Positions 22,221-29,824 of a DNA stretch of 36,557 nucleotides are shown here, in pieces. Position numbers and translations under genes: made by a program. The DNA lies in contig DASUHM010000096.1 of assembly GCA_036273515.1 (NCBI GenBank), positions 1 to 36,557 of the forward strand. The letters are read 5' to 3'. How positions within the stretch are numbered: the stretch's first letter is position 1; every line of letters begins with the position of its first letter. The notes beneath the pieces are model-generated. The model had not been told where the DNA came from. It worked only from the letters and a program-made list of their open reading frames with translations, and did no database searches. The stretch comes from Gaiellales bacterium (GTDB taxonomy: Bacteria > Actinomycetota > Thermoleophilia > Gaiellales > JAICJC01).

Positions 22221-23236
22221 GGAAGCTGACCGTCCCCGGCCTGGCCCGCGGAATCGGGTTCACGGCGCTCTTCGTCGCGTTCCCGTTCGTCTTCACCGAG
22301 TCGTGGGTGGTGAACATCGGCATCTTCACCGTCATGTACGCGGCCCTGGCCACGGCGTGGAACGTGCTCGGCGGGTTCTCCGGCTACCTGTCGCTCGGCA
22401 ACGCCGCCTTCTTCGGGATGGGCGCCTACGGCGAGGCCATCCTCTTCCAGCACATCTCGATCGGCGGTGGATATCGACCGTTTTGGGTGCTCCCCGTCAT
22501 CGGGCTGGGCGTCGCCGTCGCCGCGCTCCCGGTCGCATGGGTGGCCGTGCGCACCCGGGCGGCGACGTTCGCGATCGTGACGATCTCGATGCTCTTCATC
22601 GCCCAGCAGCTCGCGTTCAACCTCCACTCGCTGACGAACGGGGCGCAGGGGCTCGTCATGCCGCTGCCGCCGTTCCCCAACACGACGTTCGAGCGGCCGT
22701 TCTACCTGGCGATGGTGGCGGTGTTCGCCCTCTCCGTGCTGCTGTCGTGGTACGTCTCGACCGGCAGGCTCGGCCTGATGCTCTTCGCCATCCGCGACGA
22801 CGAGGACCGGGCGCGGGGGCTGGGCGTCCACACCACGTACGCGAAGCTCTTCGCCGTCGCGATCAGCGCCGGCCTGACGGCCATGGCCGGCGGCGTGTGG
22901 GCGTACTACATCGGCTTCGTCTACCCGCAGTTCGCGGTCGACCCGCTCGTGACGGTCGGCGCGGTGCTGATGGCGTTCCTGGGCGGGCGGGGGACGATCT
23001 GGGGGCCGACGCTCGGCGCGCTCATCCTCGTCCCCGCCCAGCAGTACCTTGCGTTCAGCGAGGGCGCAAGCGAGCTCTACCTGGTCGCGTACGCGGCCAT
23101 CTTCCTCGGAGTCATGCTGCTCATGCCGCGCGGGATCCTGCCGTCCATCGCCGACCTCGTCGCCGCGCGGCGCTCGTCCAACGGCGCTCACCGGGCCGAC
23201 GGTCCGCGGGCCGAGATGCCGGAGGCGGTCACATGA
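22217..23236 (+). CDS. livM: ABC importer permease, LivM type
   Basis: A 339-residue permease partnering LivH. ALATAWNVLGGFSGYLSLGN with AAFFGMGAYG (about residues 42-71) is the LivM signature. AIRDDEDRARGLGVHTTYAK is the cytoplasmic loop that meets the ATPase, followed by FLGGRGTIWGPTLGA. The GTG start overlaps the livH stop (GTGA). The hydrophilic C-tail (residues 315-339) overlaps the next ATG by four bases. Confidence 0.92.
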   Translation: MRKLTVPGLARGIGFTALFVAFPFVFTESWVVNIGIFTVMYAALATAWNVLGGFSGYLSLGNAAFFGMGAYGEAILFQHISIGGGYRPFWVLPVIGLGVAVAALPVAWVAVRTRAATFAIVTISMLFIAQQLAFNLHSLTNGAQGLVMPLPPFPNTTFERPFYLAMVAVFALSVLLSWYVSTGRLGLMLFAIRDDEDRARGLGVHTTYAKLFAVAISAGLTAMAGGVWAYYIGFVYPQFAVDPLVTVGAVLMAFLGGRGTIWGPTLGALILVPAQQYLAFSEGASELYLVAYAAIFLGVMLLMPRGILPSIADLVAARRSSNGAHRADGPRAEMPEAVT

Positions 23237-23964
23237 CCGCCGTGCTCGAGGTCGACGGCCTGACCAAGCGCTTCGGGGGCGTGGCCGCGGTCGACGGCTG
23301 CTCGCTGGCGGTCGCGGAGGGCACCGTGACCGCGCTCATCGGCCCCAACGGCTCGGGCAAGACGACCCTCTTCAACCTCATCACCGGGTACCTGCGGGCC
23401 GACTCGGGGTCGGTCGCGTTCGCCGGCAAGCGCGTGCGCCGCCCGGAGCCGACCGCGCTTTGCCGGCGCGGCCTCACGCGGACGTTCCAGCAGGCGCGGG
23501 TCTTCGGGTCGCTGACGCTCGTCGAGAACATGGTGGCCGCCGTCCAGCAGCCGCGCCGAAGCGCGTTCCGGCAGGCCGTCTCGCGGGCCGACCGGGAGCG
23601 GGCGATCGGCGTCCTCGAGGAGTTCGGGCTGGCCCGTCTGGCCGCCTCACGGGCCGACCAGCTCTCGTTCGGCCAGCGCAAGCTGCTCGAGTTCGCCACC
23701 GTCCTCATGGGCCGGCCCCGGCTCGTCCTGCTCGACGAGCCGACCTCCGGTGTGAACCCGGTCATGGTCGAGACGATGGAGCGGCACATCCGCGAGCTGC
23801 ACGCCCGCGGCCTCACGCTGCTCGTGGTCGAGCACTCGATGCCGACGGTGATGCGGCTGTGCGATCCGGTGATCGTGCTCGACCACGGGTCGAAGATCGC
23901 CGAGGGGCCGCCCGCGGCCGTCCAGCACGACCCCGCCGTCCTCGACGCCTACCTCGGCACGTGA
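23233..23964 (+). CDS. livG: ABC importer ATPase, LivG type
   Basis: A 243-residue ATPase. Walker A is GPNGSGKTT (residues 37-45), the Q-loop lies in TRTFQQARVF, the signature is LSFGQ in place of LSGGQ, and Walker B is LVLLDEPTSG. VVEHSMPTVMRLCD holds the switch His. LivG proteins bind the permeases and, with LivF, form an ATPase heterodimer. The ATG overlaps the livM stop (ATGA), and its own stop overlaps the livF start (GTGA). Confidence 0.93.
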   Translation: MTAVLEVDGLTKRFGGVAAVDGCSLAVAEGTVTALIGPNGSGKTTLFNLITGYLRADSGSVAFAGKRVRRPEPTALCRRGLTRTFQQARVFGSLTLVENMVAAVQQPRRSAFRQAVSRADRERAIGVLEEFGLARLAASRADQLSFGQRKLLEFATVLMGRPRLVLLDEPTSGVNPVMVETMERHIRELHARGLTLLVVEHSMPTVMRLCDPVIVLDHGSKIAEGPPAAVQHDPAVLDAYLGT

Positions 23965-24689
23965 CCGTCCTCGCGCTGCAGGACGTGCGGGCGGGCTACG
24001 GCGCCGCCGACGTGCTGCGCGGCGTCGACCTCACGCTCGAGCCCGGGACGATCACCTGCCTGGTCGGCCCCAACGGCGCCGGCAAGTCGACCGTCCTTCG
24101 CACGGTCTCCGGCCTGCTGCGTCCGCGCCAGGGCCGGATCGTGCTCGACGGCGACGACATCGCCGGCCTGTCGCCGGGAGCCGTGCTCCGCCGCGGAGTC
24201 GTCCACGTTCCCCAGGAGCGGGGCCTGTTCGCCGGCATGACCGTGTGGGAGAACGTGCTGATGGGCGGCCACATCCTGCGTGACGCCGCCGCGGTGCGGC
24301 GGCGGGCCGAGGCCGTGTCCGAGCGCTTCCCGATCGTGGCGGAACGCCGCCGGGACAAGGCAGGCGCCCTGTCCGGCGGTCAGCAGAAGATCGTCGAGAT
24401 CGCGCGGGCGCTGATGCTCGAGCCGCGCCTGATCCTGATGGACGAGCCGTCGATGGGGCTCGATCCGAAGGCCCGCCGGACGGTCTTCGAGACGATCACC
24501 GGCCTGAACGGCGACGGCCACACCATCCTGCTCGTCGAGCAAAACGCCCGCGCGGGCCTCGGGATCGCGCATCGCGGGGCGGTGATGGACGGCGGCGCCG
24601 TCGCCATCGCCGCCGGCGGGCCCGAGCTCCTGGAAGACCCGCGCATGGCCCAGCTGTACCTCGGCGGCCACGCCGCCCGTCCTGCTTGA
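23961..24689 (+). CDS. livF: ABC importer ATPase, LivF type
   Basis: A 242-residue ATPase starting at GTG 23961. Walker A is GPNGAGKST (36-44), the Q-loop and LivF-specific segment is VHVPQERGLFAGMTVWENVL, the signature is LSGGQQK, Walker B is LILMDEPSMGLDPKA, and VEQNAR replaces the switch His by Gln, as is usual for LivF. It completes the importer. The next gene starts 77 bases on with its own promoter. Confidence 0.93.
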   Translation: MTVLALQDVRAGYGAADVLRGVDLTLEPGTITCLVGPNGAGKSTVLRTVSGLLRPRQGRIVLDGDDIAGLSPGAVLRRGVVHVPQERGLFAGMTVWENVLMGGHILRDAAAVRRRAEAVSERFPIVAERRRDKAGALSGGQQKIVEIARALMLEPRLILMDEPSMGLDPKARRTVFETITGLNGDGHTILLVEQNARAGLGIAHRGAVMDGGAVAIAAGGPELLEDPRMAQLYLGGHAARPA

Positions 24690-24704
24690 CGCGACGGCTG
24701 GGGG

Positions 24705-24733
24705 TTGACGCTTCCGGCAACCGCCCCTATATT
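24705..24733 (+). promoter_or_regulatory. Promoter of the sulfite-oxidase-like / thiol dioxygenase pair
   Basis: TTGACG (24705-24710), a 17-base spacer and TATATT (24728-24733). No TGCAA-type palindrome is present, so this pair may lie outside the LacI regulon. A six-codon frame (ATG 24747 to TGA 24767) overlaps the first base of the gene's ATG. Confidence 0.75.
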
Positions 24734-24766
24734 GTCAAGTAGAACGATGGAGATTACGATCGCCTG

Positions 24767-25840
24767 ATGCCAGAGCCCCACGTCCAACCGACGGTCGGCA
24801 CCGCCGGCTCGCACTCGCCGGCGCCCGAGGTGCACAACACCGCCGCGCGGCTCGAGGCGCTCGGCGCCGAGACGATGCCGGCCGCCGAGCACTTCCGCCG
24901 CGAGCACTTCCCCGCGCCGGTGATCGATCCGCACGGCTGGCGACTGGTGCTCGGTGGGCTCGTCGAAACGCCGGCGATCCTGGCGCTCTCCGACCTGCAG
25001 GCGCTCCCGGCCCGGACGCTCCCGGTCGTGCTCGAGTGCGCCGGCCATCGCCGCGCCGAGCTCACGCCACCCGTGCCCGGACTGCAGTGGCAGGTCGGCG
25101 CGGTGTCCGAGGCGCGCTGGACGGGCGCGCGGCTGCGCGACCTGCTCGAGCGCGCCGGCGTCGACACGCGGGCGACCGGCGTCGTCCTCACCGGCGCCGA
25201 CCGCGGCCCGTTCGAGGGCGACGGCGGCCGGCACGCGTACGGCCGCTCGCTGCCGCTGCGGAAGGCGATCGATCCCGACACGCTGCTCGCCTACGAGATG
25301 GACGGCGAGCCGATCCCGGCCGCGCACGGCGGGCCCGTGCGGGCGATCGTGCCCGGCTGGTACGCCACCGACTCCGTGAAGTGGCTCGAACGGATCCAGG
25401 TGGCGGCGGAGGAGTACGAAGGGCCGTTCCACGCCGTCGACTACCGCTTCGCCGCCGCGGACGACCCCGGGCCGGGGGAGCGAATGGAGCGGGTGCCCGT
25501 GCACTCGCTGGTGACCCAGCCCGCACCCGGCACGGCGCTCGACCCCGGCCTCGCCCATATACGCGGTATCGCCTGGAGCGGCGGTGGCGCGATCACCCGC
25601 GTCGAGGTGCAGGTGGACGGCGGCGAGTGGCGGCGCGCGACGATCGCCGGCCGCGCCGGCCTGTACGGCCGCACCCGGTTCGAGCACGCCTTCGCGGCCG
25701 AGCCGGGGAGGCACACGATCGCCGTGCGCGCCCGCGAGGCGAGCGGCGACGCGCAACCGGAGGAGCCCGTCTGGAACAGGCGCGGCTACCGCAACAACGC
25801 CGTCCACCGGGTCACGGTGACGGTCAGGGAGGCACGCTGA
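24767..25840 (+). CDS. Molybdopterin-dependent oxidoreductase, sulfite oxidase family
   Basis: A 357-residue protein with a sulfite-oxidase-type molybdenum domain (RREHFPAPVIDP, then VVLECAGHRRAEL with the molybdenum-ligand Cys91, then VRAIVPGWYATDSVKWLERI). A C-terminal Mo-co dimerisation, Ig-like domain follows (RGIAWSGGGAITRVEVQVDG, and WNRRGYRNNAVHRV at the end). No heme or Tat signal is seen, so a cytosolic enzyme is likely. The expected reaction is sulfite to sulfate, although relatives reduce methionine sulfoxide or act on other S compounds. Its stop overlaps the next ATG (TGATG), coupling it to a thiol dioxygenase: a plausible organic-sulfur-to-sulfate module. Confidence 0.9.
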   Translation: MPEPHVQPTVGTAGSHSPAPEVHNTAARLEALGAETMPAAEHFRREHFPAPVIDPHGWRLVLGGLVETPAILALSDLQALPARTLPVVLECAGHRRAELTPPVPGLQWQVGAVSEARWTGARLRDLLERAGVDTRATGVVLTGADRGPFEGDGGRHAYGRSLPLRKAIDPDTLLAYEMDGEPIPAAHGGPVRAIVPGWYATDSVKWLERIQVAAEEYEGPFHAVDYRFAAADDPGPGERMERVPVHSLVTQPAPGTALDPGLAHIRGIAWSGGGAITRVEVQVDGGEWRRATIAGRAGLYGRTRFEHAFAAEPGRHTIAVRAREASGDAQPEEPVWNRRGYRNNAVHRVTVTVREAR

Positions 25841-26394
25841 TGGGCACGTTCGCACGCGACGCCGCAGTCGCCAACGAGACGGTCGCCGCCGACGCCGCGC
25901 TGGACGCGTGGCTGGCCGACCGCGACCGGGACAGGGAGTCCACACGGGCCGAGCTCGAGGAGCTCGTGCGCGAGCTGGCAACGCGGCCGGATCTCTGGAG
26001 CGGGCACGTGCGCCACTCGCAGGTCGAGCGGATCTACGTCCGCCTGCACCTGGACGACCATCTGGAGCTGTGGCTGATCTGCTGGTCGCAGCGGCAGGAC
26101 ACCGGCTTCCACGACCACGACGGCAGCCGCGGCGCGGTGGCCGTGGTGGGCGGCGCGCTCGCCGAGCGGCGGCTGGCGGCGGGCTGCGCCCAGCCGCCGA
26201 CGGCGATCTACCCGGCCGGCGCGGCCTTCTCGTTCGGGGCGACGCACATCCACGACGTCTCCCAGACGGGCGCCACCCTCGCGACGTCCCTGCACGTCTA
26301 CTCGCCCCCGCTGGGCGAGATGGGCTTCTACGAGGTCGCGCCGGACGGCACCCTCAGCCGCCGCACGGGCGACTACCGCGAAGAGTTCTGCTAA
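25840..26394 (+). CDS. Cysteine dioxygenase-type thiol dioxygenase
   Basis: A 184-residue cupin of the CDO family. Metal ligands are His91 and His93 in FHDHDGSRGAVAVVGG and a third in THIHDVSQ (His136 or His138). LHVYSPPLGEMGFYEV is the typical family C-terminal segment. CDO enzymes add oxygen to the sulfur of cysteine or 3-mercaptopropionate to give a sulfinate, using Fe(II). Length is close to bacterial CDOs. It is coupled to the sulfite-oxidase-like gene. The 65-base repeat element begins two bases after its stop codon. Confidence 0.88.
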   Translation: MGTFARDAAVANETVAADAALDAWLADRDRDRESTRAELEELVRELATRPDLWSGHVRHSQVERIYVRLHLDDHLELWLICWSQRQDTGFHDHDGSRGAVAVVGGALAERRLAAGCAQPPTAIYPAGAAFSFGATHIHDVSQTGATLATSLHVYSPPLGEMGFYEVAPDGTLSRRTGDYREEFC

Positions 26395-26700
26395 TCGGGG
26401 TCAGACCCCGAACGGCGGCCGTGCGTCTTTCGTGACACTTCCGTTCGGGGTCTGACCCCGGTCCAGCCGAAGAGCGCCGCGCCCGCCCCGACCAGGAGCG
26501 AAGCGGCCCAGAGCAGGTCGAGGTTGACCCAGGCGCGGCGCAGGATGCCGACGCCGACTACCTCGAACACGACCACGGCGACGGCGGCCGCGACGGCCAC
26601 CATCGCCAGCGTGTGCACGACGACCGCGGCGGCGCCGAACTCCAGGCCGCCCGGGATCGGCCCGTCGCCCGCCGGGACGCGGTGGGCGCTCCCGGGCCGC
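26391..26700 (-). pseudogene. 3' fragment of an integral membrane protein gene
   Basis: The minus strand encodes two hydrophobic helices (AAVVVHTLAMVAVAAAVAVV, and DLLWAASLLVGAGAALFGW) joined by GVGILRRAWVNLDL, a pattern I associate with small actinobacterial membrane proteins. Upstream of about 26700 the sequence belongs to another gene on the opposite strand, so the first helices and the start are missing. The last ~20 residues are read through repeat copy A. An ATG at 26750 could give a 119-residue frame, but its start would lie in the sulfotransferase fragment. The exact junction is approximate. Confidence 0.5.
26396..26460 (+). repeat. 65-base inverted-repeat element, copy A
   Basis: Perfect 20-base inverted arms (26396-26415 and 26441-26460) flank a 25-base centre. 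Each arm contains the palindrome GGGGTCnGACCCC followed or preceded by the CGAACGG/CCGTTCG part. It sits directly after the thiol dioxygenase stop. Copy B at 31918-31982 has the same length and architecture on the other strand; when both are read in the same orientation, their centres match at 17 of 25 positions. Confidence 0.85.
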
Positions 26701-27129
26701 CGGCGCCTGGCCGTTCCGGATCTCGTGCAGTCGGTGTTCCCGAACCTCACCTACCTCACCGTCACCCGCCGCGACAAGGTGCGCCAGGCGGTGTCGCTGT
26801 GGCGGGCGCAGAACGCGGATCGCGCCGCCGGTGACCGCCTCACCTACAGCCACGCCGCCATCGCCCACCTGATCAGGGACATCGAGGATCACGAGTTCGG
26901 CTGGCGGGCGTTCTTCCGCGAGAGCGGCGTCGAGCCGTTCGAGGTCGTCTACGAGGACTTCGCGGCCAGCTACGAGGACGCGCTCCGCGAGATCCTGCGC
27001 CACGTCGGCTTCCCCGAGGCCGACACCGTCGCGATCGCGACGCCGACGCGGCGCCGTCAGGCCGACGACCTCTCGCAGCGCTGGACCGAGCGCTACAAGG
27101 CCGAGTCCGGCCGGCTCGCGCACGCCTAG
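26700..27129 (+). pseudogene. 3' fragment of a Stf0-type sulfotransferase gene
   Basis: From about 26720 the plus strand encodes SVFPNLTYLTVTRRDKVRQA, then VSLWRAQNADRA, HLIRDIEDHEFGWRAFF and VVYEDFAASYEDALREIL. This is the C-terminal half of the Stf0 (trehalose 2-sulfotransferase-like) family. The N-terminal half, with the PAPS 5'-phosphosulfate loop, is absent. A frame open from 26524 precedes it but encodes low-complexity Thr/Ala/Pro antisense to the membrane fragment. It is therefore non-functional as a sulfotransferase, or a remnant. The boundary near 26700 is approximate. Confidence 0.65.
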
Positions 27130-27145
27130 ACCTACGATCCCGGGC

Positions 27146-27751
27146 ATGTGGATCGACCCGCCCGCCGCGGACGCCGTGCTCGTGCTCGCCCACGGCGCCG
27201 GCTCGGGCATGCGCTCGCCGTTCATGGCCGGCTTCAGCGAGGAGATCGGGCGCCTGGGCGTGGCGACGCTGCGGTTCGAGTTCCCCTACATGCAGGCGGG
27301 GCGGCGCGCGCCCGACCGGCCGCCGGTGCTGATCGACGCGTGGCGGGAGGCGTTCGTGGAGGGCGCGTCCAGGGCGGCCGGCCGGCCGGTGTTCGCGGGC
27401 GGCAAGTCGATGGGGGGCCGCATCGCCTCGATGGCCTCCGCCGAGGGCATGCCGGCGGCGGGGCTCGTCTTCCTCGGCTACCCGCTCCATCCGCCCGGGC
27501 GGCCGGAGAAGATCCGCGACGCCCATCTGTCCGACGTGCCGGTGCCGATGCTCTTCCTGCAGGGCTCGCGCGACAGCTTCGCCCGGCCCGACCTGCTCGC
27601 CGGCGTGATCGCCCGGCTCGGCCCGCGGGCCGAGTACGTCGAGGTGACGGGCGGCGACCATTCGTTCCGAGTGCCCGGCGGCCCGCGCGACGCCGCGGTG
27701 ATCGGCGCGTCGCTGGCCGAGCCGGCGGCGCGGTTCATTCGAGCCGTCTGA
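27146..27751 (+). CDS. Small alpha/beta hydrolase (TEX30/KANL3-like)
   Basis: A 201-residue serine hydrolase-fold protein. VLVLAHGAGSGMRSPFM carries the oxyanion-region HGAG. GGKSMGGRIA (about residues 90-99) is the nucleophile elbow with Ser. LQGSRDSFA supplies the Asp, and GGDHSFRV the His. Family members are uncharacterised hydrolases. TACGAT lies 7 bases before the ATG and there is no ribosome site, so it is probably leaderless. The 3' end overlaps the convergent GNAT gene by 17 bases. Confidence 0.87.
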   Translation: MWIDPPAADAVLVLAHGAGSGMRSPFMAGFSEEIGRLGVATLRFEFPYMQAGRRAPDRPPVLIDAWREAFVEGASRAAGRPVFAGGKSMGGRIASMASAEGMPAAGLVFLGYPLHPPGRPEKIRDAHLSDVPVPMLFLQGSRDSFARPDLLAGVIARLGPRAEYVEVTGGDHSFRVPGGPRDAAVIGASLAEPAARFIRAV

Positions 27752-28253
27752 TCATCGCCACCCGCGGGTGGTCGCCCGGGATGGCGGTCGCCTCGTGCGC
27801 GACGAGCGCCCGCAGCTGCGGCCCCCACTCGCCCTCCGGCAGCTCCGTGAAGCCGAGCCGCGCGTAGTAGGGCGCGTTCCAGGGGATGTCGCGGAAGGTC
27901 GTCAGCGTGAGCGCGGGGCGTCCGTCGGCGCGGGCGGCTCCGGCGAGGTGGTCGATCAGCCCGGCGCCGATGCCGCGGCCGGCCTGGGCCGGGGCGACGC
28001 TCACCTGCTCGACGTGCAGGCAGCCGTCCACCTCCGCGGCGAGCAGGTAGGCGACCGGGCCGTCGCCGTCGGCCGCGACCCATGCCAGGCCCGCCGTCCG
28101 GTACGCCTCGAGCTCCTCGGGTGAGCCCGGGTCGTCGGCGGCGATCTCGGGCATGCCGTGGTCGGCGAAGGCCTGCCCGGCGGCCGCCTCGATCTCGACC
28201 AGCCGGGCCAGCTCGTCCGCCGCCGGCGGGCGGATCACGAATCGAGCAGCCAT
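27735..28253 (-). CDS. GNAT-family N-acetyltransferase
   Basis: A 172-residue acetyltransferase. LHVEQVSVAPAQAGRGIGAG followed by LIDHL is motif A, with the acetyl-CoA pyrophosphate loop QAGRGIGAG at about residues 90-98. WNAPYYARLGFTEL is motif B. The acceptor is unknown. The gene overlaps the end of the kinase-like gene by 19 bases and ends a minus-strand run starting at 31903. Confidence 0.88.
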   Translation of the reverse strand: MAARFVIRPPAADELARLVEIEAAAGQAFADHGMPEIAADDPGSPEELEAYRTAGLAWVAADGDGPVAYLLAAEVDGCLHVEQVSVAPAQAGRGIGAGLIDHLAGAARADGRPALTLTTFRDIPWNAPYYARLGFTELPEGEWGPQLRALVAHEATAIPGDHPRVAMIRRLE

Positions 28254-29044
28254 CGCACCGCCTCGACGTGCTCGGGCGGACCGCCGCCCACCGCCCAGGC
28301 CACGGTCTGGCCGATCGTCCAGCCGCGGGCGCGGTCGCGGTCGAGCCCGAGCTCAGACGTGAGCCGGTCGAGCCGTCCGAGCACCGCCCGGCGGGAGTGG
28401 CCGAGCTCGAACGAGCGCACGATCGGCGCCACCGCGAACTCGCGCTCGCCCGCGAGCGGCTTGGGGTCGATCGCGAGCCACGGCTCCCGCTCCGCCGCGA
28501 GCACGTTGTCGCCGTGCAGATCCTGGTGCAGCAGCACCTGCTCGCCCTGGCTCGGCGCAAGCTCCGTCAGCACCTGGATGGCGGCGTCGACCAACCGCCG
28601 CTCGAAGGGCCGCCCGGCCGCCTCCCACTCGTCCGCCAGGTAGCTCACCCACCAGCCCGCCTCGTCGGCGAGCGTGTGGAACGGCGGCTCGGCCGGCACC
28701 CACAGCCGCGGCAGCAGGCCGGTCAGCACGGCGAGCGCGGTCTCCGGGCCGGTCGCCGAGAGTGGGGTGCCGGGCTCGCAGCGCTCGATCAGGACGGCCC
28801 AGCCGTCGTCGGTGCGGTCGAGCAGGCGCACGGCGCCGTTCCCGTCCCAGCGGGCCAGGGCGTCGGCCTCGTGCTCGGACTCGCGGTGCGGGTGGATCAG
28901 CTTGAGCACTGCAGGCGCGCCGTCGGGGAGGTCCGCTGGGGCCGCGTAGCCGCCTGCGCCGGCGGCGTAGGGCGCGCCCAGGGCCAGGCCCCAGCGGTCG
29001 CGCAGCTCCTCGATCCGGTCTAGAGGCGGGTGCGGATCGCCCAC
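28235..29044 (-). CDS. Streptomycin 6-kinase / hydroxyurea-phosphotransferase-like kinase
   Basis: A 269-residue kinase-like protein of the APH(6) type. PAVLKLIHPHRESEHEADAL contains the ATP-anchoring Lys and the Glu of the small lobe. LLHQDLHGDNVLAAE is the catalytic Brenner motif (Asp and Asn). WLAIDPKPLAGE is the DFG-equivalent with the metal-binding Asp. The start is GTG at 29044, overlapping the dioxygenase stop by 25 bases; upstream sequence in frame is antisense noise. It may phosphorylate an aminoglycoside-like or other hydroxylated compound. A true resistance role is not shown. Confidence 0.83.
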   Translation of the reverse strand: MGDPHPPLDRIEELRDRWGLALGAPYAAGAGGYAAPADLPDGAPAVLKLIHPHRESEHEADALARWDGNGAVRLLDRTDDGWAVLIERCEPGTPLSATGPETALAVLTGLLPRLWVPAEPPFHTLADEAGWWVSYLADEWEAAGRPFERRLVDAAIQVLTELAPSQGEQVLLHQDLHGDNVLAAEREPWLAIDPKPLAGEREFAVAPIVRSFELGHSRRAVLGRLDRLTSELGLDRDRARGWTIGQTVAWAVGGGPPEHVEAVRWLLDS

Positions 29045-29817
29045 AGGTCGGGAAACGCCTGGCGGCCGATGGTGGACGCGAGGTAGTCGACGCCCGCCGA
29101 TCCGCCGGTGCCCGCCTTGCGGCCGATGGTGCGCTCGACCATCTTCACGTGCCGGTAGCGCCACTCCTGCACGCCCTCGTCGATGTCGACCATCCGCTCG
29201 CACACCTGGGCGCTGGCCGGGTCCGACTGGTAGACCTCGACCAGGACGTCCTGCACCGCCTCGGACGGCTCCACCGGCAGTGCCGGGTCGCGGTCGAGCA
29301 CGCCGTCGGGGATCCAGTGGCCGAGCCGGTTCAGGTGCAGAAGGAACGAGTCCCACAGGCTGCGGCGCGACATCGCCGCCTGGATCCGGTCGCGGGCCGG
29401 CCCGGCCGGGTGGTGGTCGAGGACGCCGGCGTCGCGGCCGCCGAGCACGGCCTCGAGCTCGCGGAACTGGGCCGACTGGAAGCCGCTCGCCCGCTCCAGC
29501 CGGCCCCGGAAGCTCGAGAAGCCGAGCGGCGTCATCGTCTCGAGCACGTCGATCTGGGCGACGATCGTCTTCAGGATCGTCAGGATCCGCTTCATCGTCA
29601 TGAGGGCCGAGCCGCGGTCGCCGATCTCGAGCCGGTCCTGGAGCCGCTCGAGCTCGTGCAGGAGCACCTTGAACCAGAGCTCGTAGACCTGGTGGATGAC
29701 GATGAAGAGCATCTCGTCGTGCTCCGGGCCGTCGGAGAGCGGCTGCTGGCAGGCGAGCAGCTCGTCGAGGTGCAGGTACGACGAGTAGGTGACGGCGGGA
29801 TGCTCGGGGGCGGCCAC
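29020..29817 (-). CDS. kynA: Tryptophan 2,3-dioxygenase
   Basis: A 265-residue heme enzyme that opens the indole ring of L-tryptophan to N-formylkynurenine. MLFIVIHQVYELWFKVLLHE (about residues 36-55) holds the substrate-binding His and the helix next to heme. FSSFRGRLERASGFQS and YRHVKMVERTIGRKAGTGGS (near residues 220-240, with the proximal His) are diagnostic. The GTG start lies 7 bases after the flavoprotein stop, so the two are probably co-transcribed. No kynureninase or formamidase gene is in the window. Confidence 0.93.
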   Translation of the reverse strand: MAAPEHPAVTYSSYLHLDELLACQQPLSDGPEHDEMLFIVIHQVYELWFKVLLHELERLQDRLEIGDRGSALMTMKRILTILKTIVAQIDVLETMTPLGFSSFRGRLERASGFQSAQFRELEAVLGGRDAGVLDHHPAGPARDRIQAAMSRRSLWDSFLLHLNRLGHWIPDGVLDRDPALPVEPSEAVQDVLVEVYQSDPASAQVCERMVDIDEGVQEWRYRHVKMVERTIGRKAGTGGSAGVDYLASTIGRQAFPDLWAIRTRL

Positions 29818-29824
29818 CGCCGAA

